A stretch of DNA of 64,000 bases from Loktanella sp. 3ANDIMAR09 (GCF_001420005.1 NZ_LJAK01000012.1:31265-95264), one strand, 5' to 3'; positions 17,358 to 26,471 are shown, counted from the stretch's first letter. Notes: generated from the letters alone by a model not told the origin. Numbers and translations are program-made.

Positions 17358-19127
17358 TTGCAAAGGCACCTGAGACCGTCCAGCGTGCGGACCAGCCGTA
17401 TCGTTGGTATCAGCTTTGCGCTGCTGTGCATGGTCGCAGCGGCGGCAACGCTTGCGCAGGCAGGGTTGAACACAGGGTTCGACGTCTGGGACGGCGCAAG
17501 CGTGCTGTTGATCGCGATCACCACGGGCTGGCTGGCCTGGGGGGCGGCGCAGGCGTTTATCGGGCTGCCGGCCCTGGCCCCTGCCCCGCGCACGACCTTG
17601 ATGAGCGGCCATTTTCCGGCCACGGCGATCCTCGTGCCGATCTGCAACGAAAACCCGGTCGAGGTCTGCGCGCGTGTTCAGGCCATGCGACAGTCACTGG
17701 CGCGGGCTGGCGTCCCTGCGGATTTCGCCATCCTGTCCGACACGTCGGATCCCGACGCGCTGCGAGCAGAACGCGCCGCATTGGCATCGCTGTTTGACCC
17801 GACAGACGGTCTGAATACCGTCTATTACCGCGTCCGCGAGGATCGCCGTGGCCGCAAGGCAGGCAACGTCGAGGATTTCATCCGCAGGTCTGGCGGTAAC
17901 TATACCTATGTCGTGCTGCTGGACGCCGACAGCCTGATGGAAGGCGAGGCAATCCGCCATCTGGTCGCCCGGATGGAGGCAAACCCCGGTCTGGGGTTGC
18001 TTCAGACGCTGCCGCGGATCGTCGGTGCCGCGACGGCGTTCGGGCGTGCGATGCAGTTTTCAGCCAGCTTTCATTCGCCCGTCTTTGCGCGCGGGCTGGC
18101 GCGGATGCAGGGCCCGGCGGGGCCGTTCTGGGGCCATAACGCCATCGCGCGCGTCCGCGCGCTGGCACAATGCTGCGGCCTGCCCGAACTGACCGGACCG
18201 CCCCCCTTTGGCGGCACCATCCTCAGCCATGACTATGTCGAGGCCGCATTGCTGGTGCGCGGCGGCTGGCAGGTCGAGATGGACCCCCGTATCGACGGCT
18301 CCTTTGAAGAGGGGCCGGAAAACCTGCTGGCCTTTGCGCGGCGTGACAGACGCTGGTGTCAGGGCAATTTGCAACATATCCGACTGCTGAACGCCCCCGG
18401 CCTGCGCAAGTGGAGCAGGTTCGTCTTTTTCCAGGGGATCGTGTCCTACCTCGTGTCGCTGGCCTGGGGTGCGTTTCTGATCGTGTCCCTGTTGGCCGCA
18501 GCGACGGCCGGGGCACCGAACTATTTCCCCGATGCCTACCAGCTGTTCCCGGTTTTTCCCGATGATCGCACGTTCCAGATCGTGGCACTGGCCTGCGGGG
18601 TCGGCGGGCTCTTGCTGCTGCCAAAGCTGGCGATTTATGCCGAATCCGTTGTGACGGGCCGGGCACAGCAGTTCGGCGGCACGCTGCGCGCGCTGGGGTC
18701 GGTTCTGGCCGAAACCCTGCTGACAGCCCTGATTGCCCCCCTGATGCTGATGTATCAGTCCCGCGCCGCAGCAGAGGTGCTGTCGGGTCGCGATGGCGGC
18801 TGGCCCGCCACCGCCCGCGGCGAAGGTCGCCTGGGCTGGATCGAGGGTTGGCGCGCGGGGCGCTGGATCACGCTGTTCGGCGTGGCCGTATCAATCTTTG
18901 TGCTGCGCGCGGCCCCCGATCTGGTGGTCTGGCTGCTGCCGGTCACCCTGCCGATGGTCTTTGCGCCATTTTTGATCACCGTGACGTCATGGCCTGTGCT
19001 GGTTGGCGCATTCGGCGTGCCCCAAGAAACATCCCTGCCGCCTGTCGTTGCGGATTACCGCCGGAATCTGGCGCGGGGCACCGATCCAAAAGGAACAGCC
19101 GATGGCGCAATCGTCCGCGCGGCCTGA
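17358..19127 (+). CDS. opgH: OpgH, membrane glucosyltransferase for periplasmic glucans
   Basis: 589 residues from a TTG start at 17358. It polymerises beta-glucan from UDP-glucose and exports it across the inner membrane. Two N-terminal membrane segments are followed by a GT2 domain: VPICNENPVEV, the metal motif LLDADSLM, FWGHNAIARV, GGTILSHDYVEAALL and the RxRW-like RRDRRWCQGNLQH. Several membrane segments follow from residue 350. It is shorter than E. coli OpgH (about 850), mainly because the long N-terminal cytoplasmic part is absent or encoded as opgI. The opgC start lies inside its 3' end. Confidence 0.95.
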   Translation: MQRHLRPSSVRTSRIVGISFALLCMVAAAATLAQAGLNTGFDVWDGASVLLIAITTGWLAWGAAQAFIGLPALAPAPRTTLMSGHFPATAILVPICNENPVEVCARVQAMRQSLARAGVPADFAILSDTSDPDALRAERAALASLFDPTDGLNTVYYRVREDRRGRKAGNVEDFIRRSGGNYTYVVLLDADSLMEGEAIRHLVARMEANPGLGLLQTLPRIVGAATAFGRAMQFSASFHSPVFARGLARMQGPAGPFWGHNAIARVRALAQCCGLPELTGPPPFGGTILSHDYVEAALLVRGGWQVEMDPRIDGSFEEGPENLLAFARRDRRWCQGNLQHIRLLNAPGLRKWSRFVFFQGIVSYLVSLAWGAFLIVSLLAAATAGAPNYFPDAYQLFPVFPDDRTFQIVALACGVGGLLLLPKLAIYAESVVTGRAQQFGGTLRALGSVLAETLLTALIAPLMLMYQSRAAAEVLSGRDGGWPATARGEGRLGWIEGWRAGRWITLFGVAVSIFVLRAAPDLVVWLLPVTLPMVFAPFLITVTSWPVLVGAFGVPQETSLPPVVADYRRNLARGTDPKGTADGAIVRAA

Positions 19128-20340
19128 TCGCCAGCCCGCGTCGCGTCCTGCCGGTTTTGTCGCCCCCCCCGTGTCGCGCGATCCCCGGATCGACGCGTTT
19201 CGTGGTCTGGCGCTGGTGATGATCCTGATCGACCACATGCCCGGCAACCCGTGGGAGGCCGTCACCGTCCGCAATATCGGGTTTTCCGACGCAGCCGAGG
19301 CGTTTTTCGTGATGTCGGGCGTTGCCGCCGGCATCGCCTATTCCCCCGCCGTTGACCGCTGGCTGCACGGCGAGGCGCGACTGTGGGACGGGATGGCCCC
19401 GATGTGGCGCAGGGCCTGGACATTGTATTGCGTGCAGATCGTGCTGACCCTTGCGGCCATCGGGATGTTCAGTTGGGCGGCCGGGGTGTTTTTTCGCGGG
19501 GAATTCCGCGAGATGCACAACCTTGCTGCCATCTACGAAAATACCGGCGCGGCCCTGATCGGGCTGCCGATCATGACCTATCAGATCGGCTACGTGAACA
19601 TCCTGCCCACCTATATCGTGCTGATGATCGCGGCCCCCTTCATCCTGATGGCCGGGTTGCGAAAACCCTGGTGGACGCTGACGGCGGCGGTCTTGTTGTG
19701 GGGCTTTGCCGGGGCGAACGGATGGAACCTCCCCAATTATCCCGGCAATGGCGTCTGGTTTCTGGGACCGCTGACCTGGCAGCTGATCTTTATCATCGGG
19801 CTGCTGATCGGCATCCGGCACCGGCAAGGCAAACGCCTGGTCCCGGTGTCGCGCGGCTTGTTCGCGGTGACGCTGGCCTTTGTGCTGTTTGCTTTTGCAT
19901 GGCGACACATTCCCGACCTTGGCGCCTTTATGAACCACAAGATGGCGCAGCTGCGCGACCTGGGGGCGCCCGCCAACTTTACCTCTCATAACAAACCGAT
20001 GCTGGCGGCACCGCGTTTGCTGCACATTCTGGCCTTGGCGTATGTGTTGTCCTGCCTGCCTGTCGTCACCCGGTTGTGCGCGCACCCCGTCGCGGATCCC
20101 CTGCGCCTGCTGGGGCGGCACGGGCTATTGGTGTTCGGGCTGGGGACGGTTCTGTCGCTGGCGGGCCAGATCCTGCTGCGGGTCGAGGCCGATGTGGTCT
20201 GGCTGCCGTGGCTTTTGCCGGTGGTTGGTGTGCTGATCAGCTATGCGGCAGCGCGGCTGGCCGACGCCCTCGCTGGCCGCAAACAACCGCAAAAACCGAT
20301 CGCCGTGGCCCAGCAAATGCAGCCGCCAAAGGCGGCCTGA
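19102..20340 (+). CDS. opgC: OpgC, succinyltransferase of periplasmic glucans
   Basis: 412 residues from the ATG at 19102 (AAGGAA upstream), overlapping opgH by 26 bp. About ten membrane segments. The start RDPRIDAFRGLALVMILIDH is the OpgC/acyltransferase-3-like hallmark. It adds succinyl groups to the glucan backbone and so gives it negative charge. In Rhodobacter sphaeroides opgC belongs to the same operon. It ends 43 bp before the convergent CoxG-like gene, with a weak CACCG/CGGTG inverted repeat between them. Confidence 0.92.
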   Translation: MAQSSARPDRQPASRPAGFVAPPVSRDPRIDAFRGLALVMILIDHMPGNPWEAVTVRNIGFSDAAEAFFVMSGVAAGIAYSPAVDRWLHGEARLWDGMAPMWRRAWTLYCVQIVLTLAAIGMFSWAAGVFFRGEFREMHNLAAIYENTGAALIGLPIMTYQIGYVNILPTYIVLMIAAPFILMAGLRKPWWTLTAAVLLWGFAGANGWNLPNYPGNGVWFLGPLTWQLIFIIGLLIGIRHRQGKRLVPVSRGLFAVTLAFVLFAFAWRHIPDLGAFMNHKMAQLRDLGAPANFTSHNKPMLAAPRLLHILALAYVLSCLPVVTRLCAHPVADPLRLLGRHGLLVFGLGTVLSLAGQILLRVEADVVWLPWLLPVVGVLISYAAARLADALAGRKQPQKPIAVAQQMQPPKAA

Positions 20341-20382
20341 ACCACCGCAGCCGCGCCACCGGGCATCATCCGGCGGTGAAAA

Positions 20383-20901
20383 TCACTTGCCGATCAGGCG
20401 TTTGACCCAGCCCTTCTTGACCTCTTCGGGGGCATCGGGGGCGGGGGCATCATCACCGTCCACGCCTTCGACCACCGCGCGAAAGTTCTCAAAGAACTGG
20501 TCCGCCATCTTGCGCGCGAAACCGTCCACGATCCGGCTGCCCAATTGCGCCAGCTTGCCACCCACCTTTGCGTTGACCTTGTATTCCAGGCGCGTGCCTT
20601 CGGGGATTTCGGTCAGCGTCACATCCGCCCCGCCAGAGGCATGACCCGCCGCACCGCCCTTGCCCGATCCGGTGATTGTCAGGCTGTGGGGCGGCTGCAT
20701 GTCCGACAATGCGACCTCACCCTTGAAGGTCGCTTTGACCGGACCGACCTTTTGCGTGACCGTCGCGGTGAACCCGTCCTGCGGGTTGCCCGCCATTTCC
20801 GAACACCCCGGCACGCACTGGCGCAACACATCCGCATCCAGCAATGCGGCCCAGACGGCGGCAGGCGGGGCTGCAATGTCCTTGCTGTCGTTCATATCCA
20901 T
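20383..20901 (-). CDS. CoxG-like SRPBCC protein
   Basis: 172 residues. The carbon monoxide dehydrogenase subunit G (CoxG) family fold is clear: AAPPAAVWAALLDADVLRQCVPG and TATVTQKVGPVKATFKGEV, with a C-terminal amphipathic tail (VKKGWVKRLIGK). No cox genes are near, so it is not evidence for CO oxidation. CoxG-like proteins elsewhere recruit oxidoreductases to the membrane or bind hydrophobic ligands. It is co-directional with the aromatic operon, 78 bp after the BKACE gene, so it may be the last gene of that transcript. Confidence 0.8.
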   Translation of the reverse strand: MDMNDSKDIAAPPAAVWAALLDADVLRQCVPGCSEMAGNPQDGFTATVTQKVGPVKATFKGEVALSDMQPPHSLTITGSGKGGAAGHASGGADVTLTEIPEGTRLEYKVNAKVGGKLAQLGSRIVDGFARKMADQFFENFRAVVEGVDGDDAPAPDAPEEVKKGWVKRLIGK

Positions 20902-20979
20902 GGCGTGTCCCCTCCCGGTGTTGCGACTGTCCTCAGGTGCAGCATGCCCGCGATCCCGCGCGCCGTCAAAGCGGGATCG

Positions 20980-21813
20980 TCAGGCGGGGCGCAATCCCAA
21001 CATCTGCCGCGCCTGTTGCCATGTGGCGACGGGGCGTTCGTATTTTTCGCAGATCGCGACAGTGCGTGCCACCAGCGCCGCATTCGACGGCGCAAGCGTG
21101 TTGCGGTCCAGCCTGATGTTGTCCTCCAGCCCGGTGCGCGCATGGCCACCGCTGGAAATCGCCCAATCGTTCAGCACGGCCTGCTGCGCGCCGATCCCTG
21201 CGGCACACCACGGTGCGTCCTCTCCGAACAGGCGCTTGACCGTCTTGATGTAGAAATCGAACACCTCGCGGTCGGCGGGCATCGCGTTTTTGACCCCCAT
21301 GACGAACTGCACATAGGGCAGGTCCTTGATCTGGCCTGCGTCATACATCGCCTTGGCGCGCAGGATATGGCTCAGGTCGAACGCCTCGATCTCGGGCTTT
21401 ACGTCATGGGCCAGCATCTCGGATGCCAGCCAATCCACGAGGTCCGGCGGGTTCTCATAGACCCGCGTGGGAAAATTGTTCGACCCCACCGACAGCGACG
21501 CCATGTCGGGGCGCAGCGGCAGCATGCCCCCGCGCGTCTTGCCTGCACCCGACCGCCCACCGGTGGACATCTGGATGATCATGCCGGGGCAATGTTTTTC
21601 CAGACCTTCCTTCAGCGCTGCGAACTTGTCGGGGTCGCTGCTGGGGGTTTCATCGTCGTTGCGCACATGAGCGTGGCAGATCGTGGCCCCTGCCTCGAAC
21701 GCGGCCTGGGTTGATTCCACCTGTTCGGTGACGGTGACCGGCACGGCCGGGTTGTCCGCCTTGCGCGGCAGCGACCCGGTGATCGCCACGCAGATGATGC
21801 AGGGTGTGGTCAT
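20980..21813 (-). CDS. BKACE family enzyme (3-keto-5-aminohexanoate cleavage enzyme-like)
   Basis: 277 residues. The beta-keto acid cleavage enzyme fold is seen in CIICVAITGSLPRKADNPAVP, ICHAHVRNDDETPSSDP (metal His-x-His), STGGRSGAGKTRGGM and the C-terminal GGHARTGLEDNIRLDRN. These enzymes condense a beta-keto acid with acetyl-CoA and release acetoacetate and a new CoA thioester. Here the gene follows pcaG by 9 bp. Beta-ketoadipate, the end product of the pca pathway, is therefore the natural candidate substrate, giving succinyl-CoA and acetoacetate; this is inference from context. Confidence 0.88.
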   Translation of the reverse strand: MTTPCIICVAITGSLPRKADNPAVPVTVTEQVESTQAAFEAGATICHAHVRNDDETPSSDPDKFAALKEGLEKHCPGMIIQMSTGGRSGAGKTRGGMLPLRPDMASLSVGSNNFPTRVYENPPDLVDWLASEMLAHDVKPEIEAFDLSHILRAKAMYDAGQIKDLPYVQFVMGVKNAMPADREVFDFYIKTVKRLFGEDAPWCAAGIGAQQAVLNDWAISSGGHARTGLEDNIRLDRNTLAPSNAALVARTVAICEKYERPVATWQQARQMLGLRPA

Positions 21814-21822
21814 GGTCGTCCC

Positions 21823-22437
21823 TCAAATATCGAAAAAGATGGTTTCGGCGTCGCCTTGCAACCGAATGTCGAACCGGTAGCCACCCGCACCGTCGGGCTG
21901 CGCCAGCAAGGTCGGCACGCGGTTTTGATGTTCGATCCGGCTCAGGATCGGGTCGTCGGCATTGGCCGCCACCTCGTCAGCGAAATACATCCGTGTTTGC
22001 AGACCCAGATTGATACCGCGTGCGACGATCCAAAAGGTGATATGCGGTGCCTGCAACTGGCCATTGCGCCATGGGACCTGTCCCGGTTTGACCGTCTGGA
22101 ACGTAAATTCGCCTGTTTCCATATCGCCCGGCGACCGGCCCCAGCCGGTGAAATGCGGATCAGCCGCACCGCGCGGGTCATTGCCGGGGTAGATGCCGTT
22201 TGCATCCGCCTGCCAGATTTCCACCATTGCGTCGCGCAGTGGCGTGCCGGTGCCGTCGAACACGGCCCCGCGCACCGTGATTTCCGTCCCCTGCACGGGA
22301 CCGGTTTTCATGGTCGTCCCCAGGTCGCCGCCGTAGATGTCGATGCCGGAAAAATTCGGTGTGCAGCCGATGTGGACATAAGGTCCGGCTGTCTGCGACG
22401 GGCTTTCCTTGAGCAGGTTCAACGATTGCACCATCAC
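21823..22437 (-). CDS. pcaG: Protocatechuate 3,4-dioxygenase alpha subunit
   Basis: 204 residues, the non-metal-binding subunit of the intradiol dioxygenase. The start [16 protein letters not shown] and the intradiol motif [27 protein letters not shown] are clear. It overlaps pcaH by 4 bp. The metal His pair is replaced ([12 protein letters not shown]), as is normal for the alpha chain. It opens the aromatic ring of protocatechuate together with PcaH, giving beta-carboxy-cis,cis-muconate. Confidence 0.96.
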   Translation of the reverse strand: MMVQSLNLLKESPSQTAGPYVHIGCTPNFSGIDIYGGDLGTTMKTGPVQGTEITVRGAVFDGTGTPLRDAMVEIWQADANGIYPGNDPRGAADPHFTGWGRSPGDMETGEFTFQTVKPGQVPWRNGQLQAPHITFWIVARGINLGLQTRMYFADEVAANADDPILSRIEHQNRVPTLLAQPDGAGGYRFDIRLQGDAETIFFDI

Positions 22438-23159
22438 AGTCCCTCCGCACGGTTTTCAAAGAACGTCTGGCGCCGCCCGCGCAGCACGATGTCGAATTTG
22501 TAGGCGCGCGCGTCCATAGGAATCGTGCGCGACATGTCGAGTGCGGCAACCAGCGATTCCACCGCCTTGGGATCGTCGATCGTGCCGACGATGGGACACA
22601 TCCAGATCATCGGATCACCCTCGAAATACATCTGGGTGATCAGCCGTTGGGCAAAGCCCTGACCAAACACGCTGAAATGGATATGCGCGGGCCGCCAGTC
22701 ATTCGGGCCGTTGGGCCAGGGATACGGCCCCGGCTGGATCGTGCGGAATTCATAGCAGCCGTTCTCGTCCGTGATCACCCGCCCGCAGCCGCCAAAGTTC
22801 GGGTCAAGCGGGGCAAGGTAGGATTCCTTCTTGTGCCGATACCGCCCACCGGCGTTGGCCTGCCAGACCTCGACCAGCGCACCGGGCACGGGGCGGCCGG
22901 TCTCGTCCAGCACGCGGCCGTAAACGACGATGCGCGGGCCAATCGCGCTTTGATCGGCGGCGGCAAAGTTGTGGATCAGGTCATTGTCCAGGGGGCCGAG
23001 GATGTTGTGGCCAAACACCGGGCCGGTTTCCTCTGACAGCGACGTCGGAAACGACAGTTTGGCGCGGGTCGGACTGCGTGCGACGCTCGTTTTATAGCCC
23101 GGCGTCAGCGCGGGGGGATGCCACTGCGTGTCACGCGCGAAATACCCTTTCTGCGTCAT
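22434..23159 (-). CDS. pcaH: Protocatechuate 3,4-dioxygenase beta subunit
   Basis: 241 residues, catalytic subunit. The Fe(III) ligands are in place: Tyr of AGGRYRHKK, Tyr of [10 protein letters not shown], and the His pair of [10 protein letters not shown]. The intradiol signature [18 protein letters not shown] precedes them. It is coupled to pcaC upstream and pcaG downstream by 4-bp overlaps. pcaQ, pcaD and pcaB are not in this window. Confidence 0.97.
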   Translation of the reverse strand: MTQKGYFARDTQWHPPALTPGYKTSVARSPTRAKLSFPTSLSEETGPVFGHNILGPLDNDLIHNFAAADQSAIGPRIVVYGRVLDETGRPVPGALVEVWQANAGGRYRHKKESYLAPLDPNFGGCGRVITDENGCYEFRTIQPGPYPWPNGPNDWRPAHIHFSVFGQGFAQRLITQMYFEGDPMIWMCPIVGTIDDPKAVESLVAALDMSRTIPMDARAYKFDIVLRGRRQTFFENRAEGL

Positions 23160-23533
23160 AGAACCCCCATTTCCTGTAGTGTCTGTTTCGCCAGTTTGAT
23201 CGCGTGGTTCGCCTTGGGCACGCCGGCATAAACGCCCACGTGCAAAAACGCCTGCATGATGTCGTCGGGGCTGGCCCCCGTGCTGGCGGTAGCGCGCACA
23301 TGCATCGGGATTTCCTCGAAATTGCCGGTCGCGGCCAGCAACGCCAGCGTCAGCATCGACCTCTCTCGTCGGGTGATCGTGTCATCCGCCCAGACGGTGC
23401 CCCAGGCACCTTCGGTGATCATCCGCTGGAACGGCGCGTCAAAGGGCGTCTTGGCCGCCTCGGCCCGGTCCACATGGGCATCGCCCAGCACCGCGCGGCG
23501 GGTCGCCATGCCTGCATCATATCGGTCGGTCAT
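23156..23533 (-). CDS. pcaC: 4-carboxymuconolactone decarboxylase
   Basis: 125 residues from the ATG at 23533. It has the CMD/AhpD-like helical fold and the conserved stretch [28 protein letters not shown] followed by the C-terminal [11 protein letters not shown]. It converts gamma-carboxymuconolactone to beta-ketoadipate enol-lactone. The gene is a stand-alone pcaC rather than a pcaDC fusion. It begins 5 bp after the P450 stop. Confidence 0.93.
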   Translation of the reverse strand: MTDRYDAGMATRRAVLGDAHVDRAEAAKTPFDAPFQRMITEGAWGTVWADDTITRRERSMLTLALLAATGNFEEIPMHVRATASTGASPDDIMQAFLHVGVYAGVPKANHAIKLAKQTLQEMGVL

Positions 23534-23538
23534 CTGCG

Positions 23539-24717
23539 CTACTCCAACAGGACGGGAATCTGGATTGGTCCGCGAAAACCAAAACCGCGCCAGATCACGG
23601 CGTCGGTGTCGGGGATCGACATATTCGGGAAACGGTCGAACAGGATCGGCAGCATCACCTGCCCCACCGCGCGGCGGGCGACATGGGTGCCCTGGCAAAA
23701 GTGTGGTCCATTGCCGAACGACTGGTGCGGGGCCTTGTCGCGGTAGACGTCGAACACCTCGCCGTTTTCCAGCACATCTTCGTCGCGGTTAGCGCTGGCC
23801 TGAATCGTCATCACCGTATCGCCCTTGGGGATCAGGTGACCGCGAATTTCCGTGTCCTCTGTCACCAGCCGGGACGAGGCCGAGATCGGTGCAACCCAAC
23901 GCACGCCTTCCTCGAACGCGCGGTCCCAGTCACCGTTTGCGACGACCTGCGCGCATTGGTCGGGGTTGGTCAGCAAACCGTACAGGGTCGTGTTCAGCGC
24001 ATCGCGCGGTTCGTTGATGCCGCCGCCGATGGCAATCTTGATGTTGGCATAGATCTGGCTGTCGGGGATCGGATCATCCGCATTCAGCATCACGGAATAG
24101 GCCGATGGATTGGGGTCCGCCAGGTGACGGGCGCGGGCGGCGTCCAGCACGGCGTTGATGCCCGCATTCGCGCGGTCGGACCGTTCGAACGGCGCATCGC
24201 GCCAGCCGAAATTGCCCGCCCCCTCGATCAGGGCCTGCGACCATTCCATCATGTCCTCGTCCGATGCCTCTGGCATCCCCAGCAAGATCGCGAGGCCCCG
24301 CGCGGCAAAGGCACCGGACAGCACATTGAACAGATCGACAACCTCGCCACGCGGCAGTCGGGCGACGTAGTCCTGCGCGATCTGGTTATATTGCGGCATC
24401 CATTCGCCCATGATGACCTTGGGGTTGAACGCAGGCGCCATGGCCGTGCGTTCGCGCAGATGGTCGGCCCCGTCCTTGCGCATCAGCGTATGCGCCTGGA
24501 ACGCGCGTTTCATCGGCGTATTGGGATCGTCGGAACTGAACAGATCGGGGTTGTCCTTGACGTATTTGGTATCGGCGGCCTTGGTCAGTAGGGTCCGCCC
24601 CACCGACTTGACGCGCAGCACCGGGGCCTCGGCCCGCAGGCGGCGGTAGATCGGGAACGGATCGCGGTCTAATTGGTCCAGCGTGATCGCCTCATCCAGC
24701 GGGGCAAGGTCAGGCAT
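23539..24717 (-). CDS. Cytochrome P450, GcoA-like (probable aromatic O-demethylase)
   Basis: 392 residues from the ATG at 24717. The haem-binding loop FGNGPHFCQG holds the Cys thiolate near residue 338. The I-helix reads IAIGGGINEPRDALNTTL: the usual acid-Thr pair is missing and an Glu-Pro pair takes its place, as in the guaiacol demethylase GcoA (CYP255A). The C-terminus WRGFGFRGP also resembles GcoA. No ferredoxin or GcoB-type reductase gene is in the window. In a pca operon, removal of a methoxy group to give protocatechuate is the obvious guess. The gene overlaps the amidohydrolase gene by 8 bp. Confidence 0.85.
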   Translation of the reverse strand: MPDLAPLDEAITLDQLDRDPFPIYRRLRAEAPVLRVKSVGRTLLTKAADTKYVKDNPDLFSSDDPNTPMKRAFQAHTLMRKDGADHLRERTAMAPAFNPKVIMGEWMPQYNQIAQDYVARLPRGEVVDLFNVLSGAFAARGLAILLGMPEASDEDMMEWSQALIEGAGNFGWRDAPFERSDRANAGINAVLDAARARHLADPNPSAYSVMLNADDPIPDSQIYANIKIAIGGGINEPRDALNTTLYGLLTNPDQCAQVVANGDWDRAFEEGVRWVAPISASSRLVTEDTEIRGHLIPKGDTVMTIQASANRDEDVLENGEVFDVYRDKAPHQSFGNGPHFCQGTHVARRAVGQVMLPILFDRFPNMSIPDTDAVIWRGFGFRGPIQIPVLLE

Positions 24718-25600
24718 CGGAAACTCCCAGCAGGCGCAGGGCATTTTCCTTCAGAATCAGCGGGCGCACCTCGTCCTTGAACGGGGCTGCCTCGAAATCC
24801 GCCAGCCAGCGGTCGGGCGTGATCGCAGGCCAATCGGACCCGAACAGCATCTTTTTCTTGAGGATCGAATTGGCGTATTTTACGAATATCTCGGGGAAAT
24901 ACTTTGGCGACCAGCCGGACATGTCGTAATAGACGTTCGGTTTGTGCTGGGCCACGGCCAGCCCTTCTTCGGTCCATGGAAAACTGGGGTGCGCCAGCAC
25001 GATTTTCATGTCCGGGAAATCGACGGCCACATCGTCCAGATGCATCGGGTTGGAATATTTCAGCCGCATCCCCATGCCGCCGCGCATCCCCGACCCAACG
25101 CCGGTCTGGCCGGTGTGAAACAGCGTGATCACGCCTTCCTCTGCGCAGGCCTCCAGCACGGCATAGCAGGCCTCTCGGTCGTTGGGGAAAAACCCCTGCA
25201 TCGTGGGATGAAACTTGAACCCGCGCACACCGAAATCACGCACCAGCCGCCGCACCTCGCGCGCGCCAGCGCGGCCCTTGTGCGGATCGACCGACGCAAA
25301 GGGGATCAGGATGTCGTCATTTTCGGCGCAGATGGTCGCGACCTCTTCGTTGGAATAGCGCCTGAAACCGGTCTCACGCTCTGCATCCACGGGGAAAATC
25401 ACGGCAGCGATATTGCGTGCGCGGTAGTAGGCGGCGGTGTCCTGCACGGTCGGCAGCATGCCGTCGACACCGGCGGGGTTTTTGAAATAGGCGGCCATGC
25501 CGGCCTGAAATTCGGTGTATCCATCGTCGCGCGGGGCGCAGCAGGGTTCCTCTGCGTGCGTGTGGAAATCAATGGCGCGGACTGCGCTGAAATCGACCAT
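24710..25600 (-). CDS. Amidohydrolase-2 family protein (decarboxylase or CouO-like hydrolase)
   Basis: 296 residues from the ATG at 25600, with GGGAGGG just upstream. Metal-binding features: AIDFHTHAEE at the N-terminus, GVRGFKFHPTMQGF, His in IVLAHPSFPW, and the active-site Asp in MLFGSDWPAITP. The family contains aromatic acid decarboxylases (ACMSD, gamma-resorcylate decarboxylase) and the 4-hydroxyphenyl-beta-ketoacyl-CoA hydrolase CouO. With feruloyl-CoA synthase and a crotonase nearby, the CouO-type thioester role is the better fit, but it is not certain. It is the first gene of the leftward aromatic operon. Confidence 0.8.
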   Translation of the reverse strand: MVDFSAVRAIDFHTHAEEPCCAPRDDGYTEFQAGMAAYFKNPAGVDGMLPTVQDTAAYYRARNIAAVIFPVDAERETGFRRYSNEEVATICAENDDILIPFASVDPHKGRAGAREVRRLVRDFGVRGFKFHPTMQGFFPNDREACYAVLEACAEEGVITLFHTGQTGVGSGMRGGMGMRLKYSNPMHLDDVAVDFPDMKIVLAHPSFPWTEEGLAVAQHKPNVYYDMSGWSPKYFPEIFVKYANSILKKKMLFGSDWPAITPDRWLADFEAAPFKDEVRPLILKENALRLLGVSDA

Positions 25601-25640
25601 GACGACCCTCCCCGATCTGGCTGGCATCATGATAGCATAA

Positions 25641-25662
25641 TTGTTTTGTATGTTAACAGTTA
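25641..25662 (+). promoter_or_regulatory. Operator-like element in the amidohydrolase / crotonase intergenic region
   Basis: The sequence is TTGTTT, then 7 bases, then TAACAGTTA. TAAC-A-GTTA is an inverted repeat, and TGTT-N9-AACA is also an inverted repeat within it. The same element with identical spacing lies upstream of the MarR gene at 29909-29930. It sits between two divergent genes, in an AT-rich 100-bp region, so it could control both directions. Reading it as the binding site of the MarR regulator is inference. Confidence 0.55.
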
Positions 25663-25700
25663 TCTTATATAACACTTTCACCTAAATCAGAGGGCCTATC

Positions 25701-26471
25701 ATGACCGATCCTGTCACCCGCCTGTCGATCGACGGCTATATCGCCACGCTGACATTTGCGCGCCCTGACAAGCGTAATGCGATGAACGACGCGCTGGTGG
25801 CGGACCTTGATGCCTTCTTTTCCAACCCGCCAGAGGGCGTGCGCGTGGCGATCCTGCATGGCGAGGGTGGCCATTTCTGTTCCGGCCTCGACCTGTCCGA
25901 ACACAAACAGCGCAGTCCAGAGGACACGATGCGCCATTCGCGCAACTGGCACCGGGTCGCGGATGCCATCGAATTCGGCGGCCTGCCCGTGGTCAGCGCC
26001 CTGACCGGTGCCGTGATCGGCGGCGGGCTGGAAATCGCCACCGCCACCCATGTGCGCATCGCGGAACCCAGCGTGCGGTTTCAACTGCCAGAGGGACGGC
26101 GCGGCATCTTTGTCGGTGGCGGGGCCACCGTGCGCGTTGGTCGCATCCTCGGCGCGGACCGGATGCGGGAGATGATGCTGACCGGGCGCAGCTACGGGGC
26201 CGAGGACGGCCTGCGGCTGGGCCTGTGCCACTATGCCGTGGCCGAGGGCGAGGCGCTGCCCATGGCCCGCGACCTTGCCCGGAAAATCGCGGATAACGCG
26301 CCGTTTTCAAACTATTTGATGATCCAGGCGCTGTCGCGGATCGAGGATATGTCCCGCAGCGACGGCCTGTTCACCGAGAGCCTCTCTGCCGCCATGGCCC
26401 AGACCACCGACGCCGCCCGCGAGGGACTGGCCGCGTTCCTGGAAAAACGTGCGCCGAAGTTTCGCGGCTAG
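25701..26471 (+). CDS. Crotonase / enoyl-CoA hydratase family protein
   Basis: 256 residues. The crotonase oxyanion-hole segments are seen in ARPDKRNAMNDALV, GGHFCSGLDLSEH and ALTGAVIGGGLEIATATHVRIAE. A Glu-containing loop follows in FQLPEGRRGIFVGGGATVRVGRILG. It could hydrate feruloyl- or coumaroyl-CoA as part of side-chain shortening or retro-aldol cleavage. The gene diverges from the amidohydrolase operon across the operator-like element. It is separated from feruloyl-CoA synthase by the AT-rich insert. Confidence 0.85.
   Translation: MTDPVTRLSIDGYIATLTFARPDKRNAMNDALVADLDAFFSNPPEGVRVAILHGEGGHFCSGLDLSEHKQRSPEDTMRHSRNWHRVADAIEFGGLPVVSALTGAVIGGGLEIATATHVRIAEPSVRFQLPEGRRGIFVGGGATVRVGRILGADRMREMMLTGRSYGAEDGLRLGLCHYAVAEGEALPMARDLARKIADNAPFSNYLMIQALSRIEDMSRSDGLFTESLSAAMAQTTDAAREGLAAFLEKRAPKFRG

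Noticed and set aside
15663..17612. A 649-codon minus-strand open frame opposite opgG
   Set aside because: opgG on the plus strand is a full, recognisable protein. The antisense product has no domain and only reflects high GC content.
20383..20901. Evidence for carbon monoxide oxidation from the CoxG-like gene
   Set aside because: No coxL, coxM or coxS is in the window. CoxG-like proteins are widespread outside CO dehydrogenase clusters.
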